Assembly: GCF_018882325.1 (NCBI RefSeq)
Contig: NZ_JACVOQ010000002.1
Location: 62,001-126,000 of the forward strand
Direction: 5' to 3'
Origin: Polynucleobacter sp. 78F-HAINBA
GTDB lineage: Bacteria; Pseudomonadota; Gammaproteobacteria; Burkholderiales; Burkholderiaceae
Length of the DNA stretch: 64,000 nucleotides
Under the pieces are notes generated by a model. That model saw nothing but the letters and a program-made list of their open reading frames with translations. It ran no database searches and had not been told where the DNA came from. The translations under genes and the position numbers were made by a program. Positions 48,464-55,894 of the stretch are shown here, piece by piece. Positions within the stretch are counted from its first letter, which is position 1. Every line of letters begins with the position of its first letter.

Positions 48464-49029
48464 TGGAATATTTATCCACCTTGAAGTTAACTACGGTGGA
48501 TTACTTCACCCTAGTAGTGTTGTTGGTTTCTGCTTTGGTGGGCATTTCTCGAGGCCTGTTTAAAGAAGTCCTGGCACTTGCCTCTTGGTTTGTTGCCTCC
48601 TGGGTTGCTTATCACTACACCAACTATCTTTCCGTTGAATGGTTATCTACCTTTCATATGGATGAGTTGCTAAGTTTGGGTGTGAGCTTCTTAATTCTAT
48701 TTATTTTGACTTTGATTGTTTGTGGCCTGGTTGGAAACGTGATTCAAAAGATCATCTTGTCTGCTGGGCTCAGCATGACAGATCGTTTTTTGGGCCTTAT
48801 TTTTGGTTTGGCGCGTGGCGGCTTAGTGGTGGTTGTGATGGCCACATTAGCAGCTTTGACGCCAATCCCTCAAAGCGTGGCTTGGCAAAAAGCGATTACT
48901 CGTCCAGCTATAGACATGGCAACCGGTTTAATTAAAAATTGGCTACCAGCCGATTGGGCAAAACAATTGGGTGATGCAATGCCCAAAATTACACCCACCG
49001 TTACACCTTCATTAACAATAGGGATCTAG
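48463..49029 (+). CDS. cvpA: CvpA family membrane protein
   Basis: A 188-residue protein with four hydrophobic segments. It has the CvpA signature VDYFTLVVLLVSALVGISRG at the start, and DRFLGLIFGLARGGLVVVV. The family is linked to colicin V production and envelope stress tolerance. Its ATG overlaps the stop of the SPOR gene by one base; purF follows after 4 bases, the classical cvpA-purF order. Confidence 0.93.
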   Translation: MEYLSTLKLTTVDYFTLVVLLVSALVGISRGLFKEVLALASWFVASWVAYHYTNYLSVEWLSTFHMDELLSLGVSFLILFILTLIVCGLVGNVIQKIILSAGLSMTDRFLGLIFGLARGGLVVVVMATLAALTPIPQSVAWQKAITRPAIDMATGLIKNWLPADWAKQLGDAMPKITPTVTPSLTIGI

Positions 49030-49033
49030 GCTT

Positions 49034-50572
49034 ATGTGCGGCGTCGTTGGAACAGTTTCCCACTCCCCAGTTAATCAACTGATATATGACGCATTGTTGC
49101 TCTTGCAACATCGCGGTCAAGATGCTGCCGGCATGGCAACGATGAATGGCAACTCATTCACGATGCATAAGGCTAACGGCTTAGTGCGAGATGTATTTAG
49201 AACTCGCAATATGCGCAGTTTGTTAGGTAATGCTGGCATTGGCCAGGTACGTTACCCAACCGCTGGCTCTGCTAGCAGCGAAGAAGAGGCGCAACCGTTT
49301 TACGTTAGCGCGCCATACGGAATTATCTTGGCGCACAACGGCAACCTTACTAATGCAGCTAGCCTGCGTGTCGAGATGGCCTATCGCGACCGTCGCCATA
49401 TCAATACCAGCTCAGATACAGAAGTTTTATTAAACGTACTAGCTGACGAACTTCAAAAAGAAACCAATAGTGCGGCACTTGATGAAAGCGCCATGTTTAA
49501 TGCCGTTACTCAAGTAACTAAACGCGTTAAAGGTTCTTATGCTGTTGTGTCTTTGATAGCAGGTTATGGCTTACTGGCATTCCGCGATCCGTTTGGCATT
49601 CGTCCTTTATGTATCGGACGTATTGATACGCCTAAGGGTCCAGAGTGGATGATTGCCTCTGAGTCAGTTGCCCTTGATGGTCTTGGCTTTACCTTTGTGC
49701 GAGACGTCAATCCGGGTGAGGCAATTTATATCGATTTAGATGGTAATTTTTACTCGCGCCAATGCGTTGCTGATGCAGTACTGACACCTTGCATTTTTGA
49801 GTACGTTTACATGGCTCGCCCTGATTCGACGATTGATGGCGTTACTGTTTACAACGTGCGTATGCGCATGGGTGATTACCTTGCTGAGAAAATTCGTAAA
49901 GAAACGATTCCGGGCGAGATTGATGTCGTGATGCCGATTCCGGACTCCAGTCGTCCAGCGGCTATGCAGGTTGCCAAGCGTTTAGGTGTTGATTACCGCG
50001 AAGGCTTCTTCAAGAATCGCTATATCGGTAGAACCTTCATCATGCCAGGTCAGGCTGTACGTAAAAAGTCAGTACGTCAAAAACTGAATGCCATGCGTAT
50101 CGAGTTCAAAGACAAGACGGTATTGATTGTGGATGACTCCATCGTTCGTGGCACAACTTCTTTTGAGATTGTGCAGATGGCGCGTGAGTCTGGCGCTAAG
50201 AAAGTGATTTTTGCTTCTGCAGCGCCTCCAGTACGCTTTCCGAATGTCTACGGTATTGATATGCCAACTCGTAGCGAGTTGGTAGCCTATGGGCGTACTG
50301 ATGAAGAGATCAATAAGATGATCGGTGCCGATCAGTTGATCTACCAAAGCGTTGAAGATATGAAGCAGGCTGTGAAGGACATTAATCCCAATATCCAACA
50401 CTTTGAAGCCTCGTGTTTCGATGGTCATTACATCACTGGTGATATCAATGACTCTTACTTGGATGCTTTAGAGGCGGCTCGCAATACCTCTGAGGCTAAG
50501 GCTGATCGTCAACGTGACTCCAGCGACTTTGCACGCTCCCAACTGCATTTGCATTTGGCTACAGAAGACTAA
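49034..50572 (+). CDS. purF: Amidophosphoribosyltransferase
   Basis: A 512-residue protein. The N-terminal nucleophile Cys2 directly follows Met (MCGVVGTVSHSPVN), so no propeptide is removed beyond Met. The glutaminase domain has HRGQDAAGMAT and RYPTAG. The PRPP site is VLIVDDSIVRGTTSFEIV near residue 363. It makes phosphoribosylamine, the first step of purine synthesis. Confidence 0.97.
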   Translation: MCGVVGTVSHSPVNQLIYDALLLLQHRGQDAAGMATMNGNSFTMHKANGLVRDVFRTRNMRSLLGNAGIGQVRYPTAGSASSEEEAQPFYVSAPYGIILAHNGNLTNAASLRVEMAYRDRRHINTSSDTEVLLNVLADELQKETNSAALDESAMFNAVTQVTKRVKGSYAVVSLIAGYGLLAFRDPFGIRPLCIGRIDTPKGPEWMIASESVALDGLGFTFVRDVNPGEAIYIDLDGNFYSRQCVADAVLTPCIFEYVYMARPDSTIDGVTVYNVRMRMGDYLAEKIRKETIPGEIDVVMPIPDSSRPAAMQVAKRLGVDYREGFFKNRYIGRTFIMPGQAVRKKSVRQKLNAMRIEFKDKTVLIVDDSIVRGTTSFEIVQMARESGAKKVIFASAAPPVRFPNVYGIDMPTRSELVAYGRTDEEINKMIGADQLIYQSVEDMKQAVKDINPNIQHFEASCFDGHYITGDINDSYLDALEAARNTSEAKADRQRDSSDFARSQLHLHLATED

Positions 50573-50588
50573 AAACAACGATCGAGTT

Positions 50589-50610
50589 CCTCAGGCATGC
50601 GTGTCTGAGG
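50589..50610. repeat. Small inverted repeat between purF and metZ
   Basis: CCTCAG at 50589-50594 pairs with CTGAGG at 50605-50610 around a ten-base loop in the 69-base gap. No T run follows, so it is not a convincing terminator. It may be a processing or pausing hairpin. Confidence 0.3.
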
Positions 50611-50641
50611 CAATTCTGTAATTCGGTGTCAAAATAGCGGT

Positions 50642-51850
50642 ATGAAGAGTAAAACTACCCGCAAAAAACCTGATTTCTCAAAACTTGCGCTTGAAACCCT
50701 AGCGGTACGCGCTGGCACTCGTCGCACCGCTGAATATCAAGAGCATTCAGAGGTGATGTTCCTGACTTCTAGCTTTTGCTTCGATAGCGCTGAATTGGCT
50801 GCCGATGGTTTTGCTCATGCAGATCAAGGCTTTATTTATTCTCGCTTCACCAATCCCACAGTCAGCATGTTTCAGGATCGTCTCGCTGCCTTAGAGGGCG
50901 GTGAAGCCTGTATCGCAACTTCCTCGGGAATGGCTGCGATTTTGACAATGGCAATGTCTCATCTGCAGGCGGGCGACCATGTGGTCTGCTCTCGCTCTGT
51001 ATTTGGTGCCACCATCCAATTGTTTAGCAATATTTTGGGGCGCTTTGGCATCACCACTACTTATGTAGACTTGGCTGATACCAAGGCTTGGCAGAATGCC
51101 GTCCAAGAAAATACCAAGTTGTTTTATCTGGAAACGCCTTCCAATCCATTAACTGAAATTGCAGACATCAAAGCTATTTCTAAGATCGCAAAGAAAGCGA
51201 AGGCTCTGTTTGCGGTCGACAACTGCTTCTGCACACCAGCTTTACAGAGGCCTCTAGCATTAGGCGCTGATGTAGTCATTCATTCGGCAACCAAGTATTT
51301 GGATGGCCAGGGCAGAGTGGTTGGCGGCGCTATTGTGGGTAGCAATGATTTCATCATGGGCAAAGTATTTCCCTACGTAAGAACAGCCGGACCAACACTT
51401 TCAGCATTTAATGCTTGGGTATTCTTAAAAGGTTTAGAGACTCTTGAGTTGCGCATGAAGCAGCAGAGTCAGAACGCATTAGAAATCGCTCAATGGTTAG
51501 AAAAGCAGCCAGGGGTAGAGCGTGTCTATCATCCTGGCCTGAAGTCACATCCTCAGCATGCTTTAGCTAAGCGCCAGCAAAAATCAGGTGGCGCCATCTT
51601 GTCTTTCACTTTAAAGGGTGGCAAGAAGGCTGCATTCAAACTCATCAATCAAACCAAGCTTTGCTCAATCACCGCAAATTTGGGCGACACTCGCACAACA
51701 ATTACACATCCTGCAACTACGACTCACTGCCGCGTAACTCCTGAAGCTCGTAAAGCTGCCGGCATTACCGATGGCCTTGTTCGTATCGCGGTTGGACTTG
51801 AAAATGTGCTTGATTTAAAGAATGACCTCGTTGGCGGTCTGAAGAAGTAG
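50642..51850 (+). CDS. metZ: O-succinylhomoserine sulfhydrylase
   Basis: A 402-residue Cys/Met-metabolism PLP enzyme. It begins LETLAVRAGTRRTAEYQEHS. The PLP lysine lies in VIHSATKYLDGQGRVVGG, and the substrate Arg in NLGDTRTTITHPATTTH. Placement after purF matches metZ of other betaproteobacteria; the enzyme makes homocysteine directly from sulfide. Distinction from cystathionine gamma-synthase is by overall resemblance only. Confidence 0.87.
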   Translation: MKSKTTRKKPDFSKLALETLAVRAGTRRTAEYQEHSEVMFLTSSFCFDSAELAADGFAHADQGFIYSRFTNPTVSMFQDRLAALEGGEACIATSSGMAAILTMAMSHLQAGDHVVCSRSVFGATIQLFSNILGRFGITTTYVDLADTKAWQNAVQENTKLFYLETPSNPLTEIADIKAISKIAKKAKALFAVDNCFCTPALQRPLALGADVVIHSATKYLDGQGRVVGGAIVGSNDFIMGKVFPYVRTAGPTLSAFNAWVFLKGLETLELRMKQQSQNALEIAQWLEKQPGVERVYHPGLKSHPQHALAKRQQKSGGAILSFTLKGGKKAAFKLINQTKLCSITANLGDTRTTITHPATTTHCRVTPEARKAAGITDGLVRIAVGLENVLDLKNDLVGGLKK

Positions 51851-51883
51851 TTTCATGAACGCTAATTGAAGGTCGGAGCCTAA

Positions 51884-52507
51884 ATGAGTTTTAGCGATGC
51901 TACCCAGTTCTGGAATGAGCGTTTTGATAACGAGGAGTTTATCTTTGGTAAAGAGCCAAATGAATACCTCGTCCAGAAAACTGCTCAATATCTAAAGCCC
52001 AATAATTCTGTTCTCTGCATTGCCGATGGAGAAGGGCGCAATGGCGTTTGGCTTGCAAAGCAGGGAATGCGTGTCACCGGCTTTGATGTTTCTGATATCG
52101 CCCTTGCCAAGGCTAAGCAATTTGCCACTGACAATCAAGTTAGCATCCAATATAGCCTCTGCGATACCGATAGTTTTGATTGGCAGGCAAATGCCTATGA
52201 TGCGGTTATTGGCATCTTCATCCAGTTTGCTGATCCCGAAATGCGAGCCAGGATTTTTAAGCAAGTACATCAGACTTTGAAACCCGGCGGCCTATTTATT
52301 CTTCAAGGCTATACGCCAAAGCAGTTGGAGTACAAGACGGGTGGCCCATCCCTAATTGAGCACTTGTATACAGAAGAAATGATTCGAGAGCTTAGTCAGG
52401 GATTTGAAATCCTCGAGCTCGAGTGCTACGAAAAAGAGTTGTCTGAAGGCGCTAGACATACCGGCATGTCAGCCCTACTCGGTATGGTTGCCAAAAAGAG
52501 CGCATGA
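51884..52507 (+). CDS. Class I SAM-dependent methyltransferase (TehB-like)
   Basis: A 207-residue protein. It starts FWNERFDNEEFIFGKEPNEY, and the SAM-binding motif is VLCIADGEGRNGVWLAKQGM near residue 45-64, followed by VTGFDVSDIALAKA. The C-terminal LEYKTGGPS region matches the TehB/thiopurine-like group found next to metZ in Burkholderiales. Substrate unknown. The stop overlaps the Crp/FNR-type gene by four bases (ATGA). Confidence 0.85.
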   Translation: MSFSDATQFWNERFDNEEFIFGKEPNEYLVQKTAQYLKPNNSVLCIADGEGRNGVWLAKQGMRVTGFDVSDIALAKAKQFATDNQVSIQYSLCDTDSFDWQANAYDAVIGIFIQFADPEMRARIFKQVHQTLKPGGLFILQGYTPKQLEYKTGGPSLIEHLYTEEMIRELSQGFEILELECYEKELSEGARHTGMSALLGMVAKKSA

Positions 52508-53220
52508 AGACCATCGAAATTAAGAGCGCTTGGCAAGGTAATAGCGACTGCAATTCTTGCTCGATACGTAGCTCGGTACTATTTGCTGAGCTCAATGAGG
52601 AAGACTTTTCTAAGATCCATGAGCCGATTGATGATCTGAGGTTTGAGGCTAACTCCGGAATTTATACGCAAGGTGATGCGGCTGAATATGTTTATACCCT
52701 CAGGGATGGTTATATCAAATTACTTCACATTAATTCCGATGGCTCCGGAAGAATTGTCCGTCTCGTAGTTCCTGGTGACTTATTTGGCATGGAAGCATTG
52801 CTAGGCGACACCTATACCCATTCAGCTGCCGCACTTTCAAATATTCATTTATGCCGCATTCCCAAGAGAATTATTTCATCCTTAGGTGAAGAGTCACCGC
52901 GTTTGCATCGCCAGATTGTTAAGAAATGGGGTGAAGCTCTTGCTCAATCGGAGTCTTGGTTTTCTGAAATCAATACCGGTCGAATAGAAGTCCGTTTAGC
53001 GCGTTTCTTTTTAAGGGTTGCAAAGATTTCTGGCGACATGGCTATTGCACCCCTATTTAAGCGTGAAGATATGGGTCTCATGATGGATGTGAAATTTGAG
53101 ACTATTAGCAGGGCTCTAGCCTCTATGGCTGACCAGGGAATCATTTCAAACGTCTCTCGTTTGAGCATTCAAATACCAAGTATTGAGAAGTTAAAAGCGT
53201 TCTCACAAGCTAGCGCATAA
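52504..53220 (+). CDS. Crp/FNR-family transcriptional regulator with incomplete FNR cysteine set
   Basis: A 238-residue regulator: cyclic-nucleotide-type beta-barrel (about residues 25-140), dimer helix and a C-terminal helix-turn-helix (DVKFETISRALASMADQGII). The N-terminus has Cys16 and Cys19 (CNSC) and the barrel has Cys117 (HLCRIP), matching three of the four cluster ligands of E. coli FNR in spacing. The position expected for FNR Cys29 is Val25. It may therefore carry a labile or altered cluster, or none. It is coupled to the methyltransferase gene by ATGA and ends the long plus-strand run. Confidence 0.85.
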   Translation: MKTIEIKSAWQGNSDCNSCSIRSSVLFAELNEEDFSKIHEPIDDLRFEANSGIYTQGDAAEYVYTLRDGYIKLLHINSDGSGRIVRLVVPGDLFGMEALLGDTYTHSAAALSNIHLCRIPKRIISSLGEESPRLHRQIVKKWGEALAQSESWFSEINTGRIEVRLARFFLRVAKISGDMAIAPLFKREDMGLMMDVKFETISRALASMADQGIISNVSRLSIQIPSIEKLKAFSQASA

Positions 53221-53233
53221 ACTGCTAGGCGAT

Positions 53234-53259
53234 AAAAAAGCTGCCGAAGCAGCTTTTTT
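53234..53259. terminator. Strong bidirectional Rho-independent terminator
   Basis: AAAAAAGCTGC (53234-53244) and GCAGCTTTTTT (53249-53259) form a perfect 11-bp stem with a CGAA tetraloop. It lies between the converging Crp/FNR-type gene and the HiPIP gene and serves both. Confidence 0.93.
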
Positions 53260-53279
53260 ATACAGAAGCTAATTTGGCA

Positions 53280-53588
53280 TTAAGCCTTTTTAGCATAAGC
53301 AGAGCACCAGCCTTTACCAGCAACTTTCTTAGTGCCAAACAAAGAGCAGCCGCCAGTCGCGTCGCCTACTTTACCTTGGAATAAAGCGCAGTTGTCACAC
53401 TCTTGGCCGGCAGCGTATTTTGCATACTTTGCTTTATCAACTGATGTTGCTACAGCCTTGTAACCCAACGCAGCAGCTTGTGGATCAGTTTCAGAAACCA
53501 TTGCTTGAGCTTGAACTTTTCCGTTCAAAGCCAAGGTGCAAGCACCAGCAGCGGACAAAATCATAAATTGGCGACGACTATTTTTCAT
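53280..53588 (-). CDS. High-potential iron-sulfur protein (HiPIP)
   Basis: A 102-residue protein with a Tat signal (SRRQFMILSAAGACTLAL) cut near VQAQA (about residue 28). Four cysteines of the mature part (CDNC, GGCSLFG, GWCSAY) have HiPIP spacing and bind one [4Fe-4S] cluster. HiPIPs are periplasmic one-electron carriers between quinol oxidoreductases or sulfur enzymes and oxidases. It is divergent from the rhodanese gene that opens the sulfur cluster. Confidence 0.92.
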   Translation of the reverse strand: MKNSRRQFMILSAAGACTLALNGKVQAQAMVSETDPQAAALGYKAVATSVDKAKYAKYAAGQECDNCALFQGKVGDATGGCSLFGTKKVAGKGWCSAYAKKA

Positions 53589-53726
53589 GTGGATTCCATT
53601 ATTTAGGTCAATAAAAGGGTTTATTACTAGCTATTGGGATATTAAAGGGGATAACACCAACAACAATAGGGGTTTCTCAGGATTAAGTTTGGCAACACTT
53701 GGCCTCACACTGTGAAATTATGCGTT

Positions 53727-53744
53727 AATGCGTATATAAGCATT
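53727..53744. promoter_or_regulatory. Operator-like inverted repeat upstream of the rhodanese gene
   Basis: AATGC (53727-53731) and GCATT (53740-53744) flank an 8-base spacer. The 16-base core ATGCGTATATAAGCAT matches, at 13 of 16 positions in the reverse orientation, the core of the inverted repeat in front of the ArsR-type gene at 59648-59673. It lies 44 bases before the rhodanese ATG, inside the probable promoter (TATAAG at 53735-53740 could be the -10). Binding by the ArsR-type protein is inferred. Confidence 0.5.
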
Positions 53745-53787
53745 TAAATAGCCATTTTATTGGCAGATAAATAATAAGAGGGGTTTT

Positions 53788-54372
53788 ATGAAAAAGTTTT
53801 TATCAATTGGTCTGCTGCTTGCATCCAGCATGGTTTCTGCCCAGTCGGCCGCACCTGCCAATCCTGAGTTGCTCCAAATTATCGATAAATCCACCAAATT
53901 TGTTGTAAACACTCCTAAGGGCCCTGTGGAAATTACTCGCGTAATGACCCCATGCGCTAAGAATAAGGGCTGGTTGCAGCCGCTAATCCCAATTAAGGGG
54001 GTTGTTCCTGTTGATGAGATTGATGTTTTAAATGCGCTCAATGACAAGGACTCCATTGTTGTAGATATGCGGGTTGTTGATGATCGCGTAAAAGGTACTA
54101 TTCCAGGTTCTGTCGGCATTCCCTATACGGAAGTAGCTATGCGTATGGATGAGTTAGGCTGCAAAAAGCCAGTTGCTGGTTCAACCAAATGGGATTGCTC
54201 TAAAGCTAAGAAGATTTACGCTTTCTGTAATGGTCCGGTGTGTCCGCAGAGTCCAATGGCGATGGCTGCCATGACTCGCGATGGCTTTCCAGCTACAAAG
54301 ATTTATTACTACCGTGGTGGCATGCTTGATTGGGATGCTTTGGGTTTGACTACGGTTAAAGGTGAGTTCTAA
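53788..54372 (+). CDS. Exported rhodanese-like protein
   Basis: A 194-residue protein with a Sec signal peptide cut near VSAQ (about residue 20). The rhodanese domain covers about 85-190: VVDMRVVDDRVKGTIPGSVG, then the active loop CNGPVCPQSPMA with the catalytic Cys, then YYYRGGMLDWDALG. It would carry or transfer sulfane sulfur in the periplasm. A GAGGGG box precedes the ATG. It ends in a strong terminator. Confidence 0.9.
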   Translation: MKKFLSIGLLLASSMVSAQSAAPANPELLQIIDKSTKFVVNTPKGPVEITRVMTPCAKNKGWLQPLIPIKGVVPVDEIDVLNALNDKDSIVVDMRVVDDRVKGTIPGSVGIPYTEVAMRMDELGCKKPVAGSTKWDCSKAKKIYAFCNGPVCPQSPMAMAAMTRDGFPATKIYYYRGGMLDWDALGLTTVKGEF

Positions 54373-54397
54373 GGCTTTCCATTAATCTTCGTTTCTT

Positions 54398-54425
54398 ATG
54401 GGGCTTTATGGCCCCATTTTTTTTT
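54398..54425 (+). terminator. Rho-independent terminator of the rhodanese gene
   Basis: ATGGGGC (54398-54404) pairs with GCCCCAT (54411-54417) over a six-base loop, followed by nine T (54417-54425). It separates the rhodanese unit from the YeeE/YedE operon. Confidence 0.92.
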
Positions 54426-54433
54426 GTACCTCA

Positions 54434-54459
54434 AATTCACTGCAATTCACTGCAATTCA
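54434..54459. repeat. Short tandem repeat AATTCACTGC x2.6
   Basis: The ten-base unit AATTCACTGC occurs at 54434-54443 and 54444-54453 and the first six bases recur at 54454-54459. It directly precedes the promoter of the YeeE/YedE operon. It may be a slippage product or an upstream binding element. Confidence 0.5.
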
Positions 54460-54462
54460 TAC

Positions 54463-54510
54463 TTGACTCTTTCTTTTCTCGGTAATAATATATAATTAAA
54501 TATATTATTA
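54463..54510 (+). promoter_or_regulatory. Sigma70-type promoter with overlapping perfect palindrome (YeeE/YedE operon)
   Basis: TTGACT (54463-54468) and TAATAT (54486-54491) are separated by 17 bases, a good sigma70 arrangement. A palindrome with perfect 11-bp arms (54483-54493 and 54500-54510, spacer 6) covers the -10 box. Such placement suggests repression by a dimeric regulator. AT-rich dyads of this kind are bound by BigR-type ArsR repressors in front of sulfur-detoxification operons; an ArsR-type gene lies 5 kb downstream. Confidence 0.6.
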
Positions 54511-54535
54511 ATACCTTAATTGAGGTCATTTGAAG

Positions 54536-55060
54536 ATGAGTGAAAAAAATCAGAATTGTCCAGCGCCGTACTGGAATCCGCTTATTGCAGGGATTCTGCT
54601 TGGTATTGTGCTTCTAGCAACATTTGTTGTCACTGGTCATGGTTTGGGTGCCACAGGATTCATAACTCGCCTAACAGCCTGGTTTGGAATGTATCTAATG
54701 CCCGCCGCAACAAATGCTAATGAGTATTTGGGTGGAATGGTTGAAGAGGGCAGGCCTCTGGATGCTTGGATTAGTTGGCAAGTTGTAGGCGTTGCCCTTG
54801 GCGCCTTACTATCAGCCTTTTTTGCCGGAAGAATCGCGGTGAAGTTTGACGGCAAGCGCTATTTAGGTGGTTCTAGTCGACCATTTACGGCTTTATTTGG
54901 TGGATTATTGGCGGGCTTTGGCGCACGTATTGCTGCTGGCTGTACAAGCGGCCTGGGTCTATCAGGAGCAGCGGTGCTTAGCCTTGCTGGGTTTACCTTT
55001 CTGGGTACATTCTTTGCTGTTGGCCTCTTGGCTAGCCGCTTTATGAAAGAGGAGAAATAA
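54536..55060 (+). CDS. YeeE/YedE family sulfur transporter, first half
   Basis: The ATG at 54536 has GAGG about 9 bases upstream and gives MSEKNQNCPAPYWNPLIAGI; 174 residues. It has about five hydrophobic segments and the conserved cysteine motif AAGCTSGLGLSG near the end, which in YeeE/TsuA proteins lines the thiosulfate path. It is only half the length of TsuA; the second half is the next gene. Together they probably import a sulfur species such as thiosulfate or sulfane sulfur. Confidence 0.88.
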   Translation: MSEKNQNCPAPYWNPLIAGILLGIVLLATFVVTGHGLGATGFITRLTAWFGMYLMPAATNANEYLGGMVEEGRPLDAWISWQVVGVALGALLSAFFAGRIAVKFDGKRYLGGSSRPFTALFGGLLAGFGARIAAGCTSGLGLSGAAVLSLAGFTFLGTFFAVGLLASRFMKEEK

Positions 55061-55061
55061 G

Positions 55062-55631
55062 ATGGGAACAATTCTTTCTGGACTATTACTTGGTGGAGCT
55101 TTTGGCTTTGTGCTTGAGCGCGCCGGCTTTGGTAATCCCAATAAATTAACAGGCCAGTTTCGCCTAACAGACTGGTCTGTATTTAAAGTCATGTTTACTG
55201 CAATCGTATTTGCAGCTGTTGGACTGTTGATATTGGAAAAGGTTGGCGTTGTAGATAGTGGCAGCCTCTTTGTTCCGCCATCATTTTTAGGTGCCGCTGC
55301 CTTAGGTGGTGCATTTGTTGGGGCTGGTTTTGCTATCGGTGGCTATTGCCCTGGAACTTCAGTGGTTGGACTCATGTCTGGTCGCATTGATGCTGGAATC
55401 TTTTTAATCGGATTGCTGCTTGGAACAAGCATATTTGCCGGCATATACCCAAGTATTGAGTCCCTCACCACACTTGGTGAAATTGCCAATGCCGATTCAT
55501 TGCCAGAGCTCTTGAGTGTTTCTAGCCTATCCATTGATGTCGCAATGGTGATTGCGGCGGTTGGTGTATTTGCATTGGGATCTTGGATGGAAAAGAAATC
55601 ACGTGGCCCTGTTAGCTCGCAAGAAATTTAA
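55062..55631 (+). CDS. YeeE/YedE family sulfur transporter, second half
   Basis: A 189-residue membrane protein beginning one base after the preceding stop. The segment LLLGGAFGFVLERAGFGNPNKLTGQF (given here as two parts: LLLGGAFGFVLERAGF and GNPNKLTGQF) is the family N-terminus, and GFAIGGYCPGTSVVGLMSG contains the second conserved cysteine motif. It should pair with the first-half protein to make a complete channel. Two-gene versions of this transporter are common next to sulfur-oxidation genes. Confidence 0.88.
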   Translation: MGTILSGLLLGGAFGFVLERAGFGNPNKLTGQFRLTDWSVFKVMFTAIVFAAVGLLILEKVGVVDSGSLFVPPSFLGAAALGGAFVGAGFAIGGYCPGTSVVGLMSGRIDAGIFLIGLLLGTSIFAGIYPSIESLTTLGEIANADSLPELLSVSSLSIDVAMVIAAVGVFALGSWMEKKSRGPVSSQEI

Positions 55632-55651
55632 TACTTTAAAAGGAAAAAATA

Positions 55652-55885
55652 ATGTCTAAAAAATCAACTGTAGTTGCATTAGCTTTAGCATTGGCAGGAC
55701 TGGCATCAGCTCCGATGGCAAATGCAGCGGATGCTCCAGCAACACCGGCTGGCGCCGAGCAAAAAAATCCTTGCGGTCCAAAGAAGGATGCATCCAACCC
55801 ATGTGGCCCAGCTAAGAAGAAGGCGGCTAATCCCTGTGGACCAGCAAACCCCTGTGGACCGAAAAAGCGTAAATCAGCTGACTAA
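55652..55885 (+). CDS. Small exported peptide with four Asn-Pro-Cys-Gly-Pro repeats
   Basis: A 77-residue product with a strong AAAGGAAAA box. The signal peptide ends near MANA (about residue 25). The mature 52 residues are Ala/Lys/Pro-rich and contain NPCGP four times, with Cys41, Cys51, Cys62 and Cys68 as the only cysteines; the spacer parts are lysine-rich. There is no folded domain. It could be a periplasmic thiol carrier for sulfane sulfur, a metal (copper) ligand, or a substrate for peptide modification. I know of other Cys-repeat exported peptides but no function for this one. It lies 20 bases after the second YeeE/YedE gene and 9 bases before the His-rich protein gene. Confidence 0.8.
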   Translation: MSKKSTVVALALALAGLASAPMANAADAPATPAGAEQKNPCGPKKDASNPCGPAKKKAANPCGPANPCGPKKRKSAD

Positions 55886-55894
55886 TTCATAAAC

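Noticed and set aside
54536..55631. The two YeeE/YedE genes as one gene broken by a frameshift
   Set aside because: Each half has its own start and full set of family motifs, and two-gene versions are common, so this is a natural split.
55770..55864. DNA-level repeat array or CRISPR-like structure in the Cys-repeat gene
   Set aside because: The repeats are short, unevenly spaced and exist because the protein repeats NPCGP; there are no spacers.
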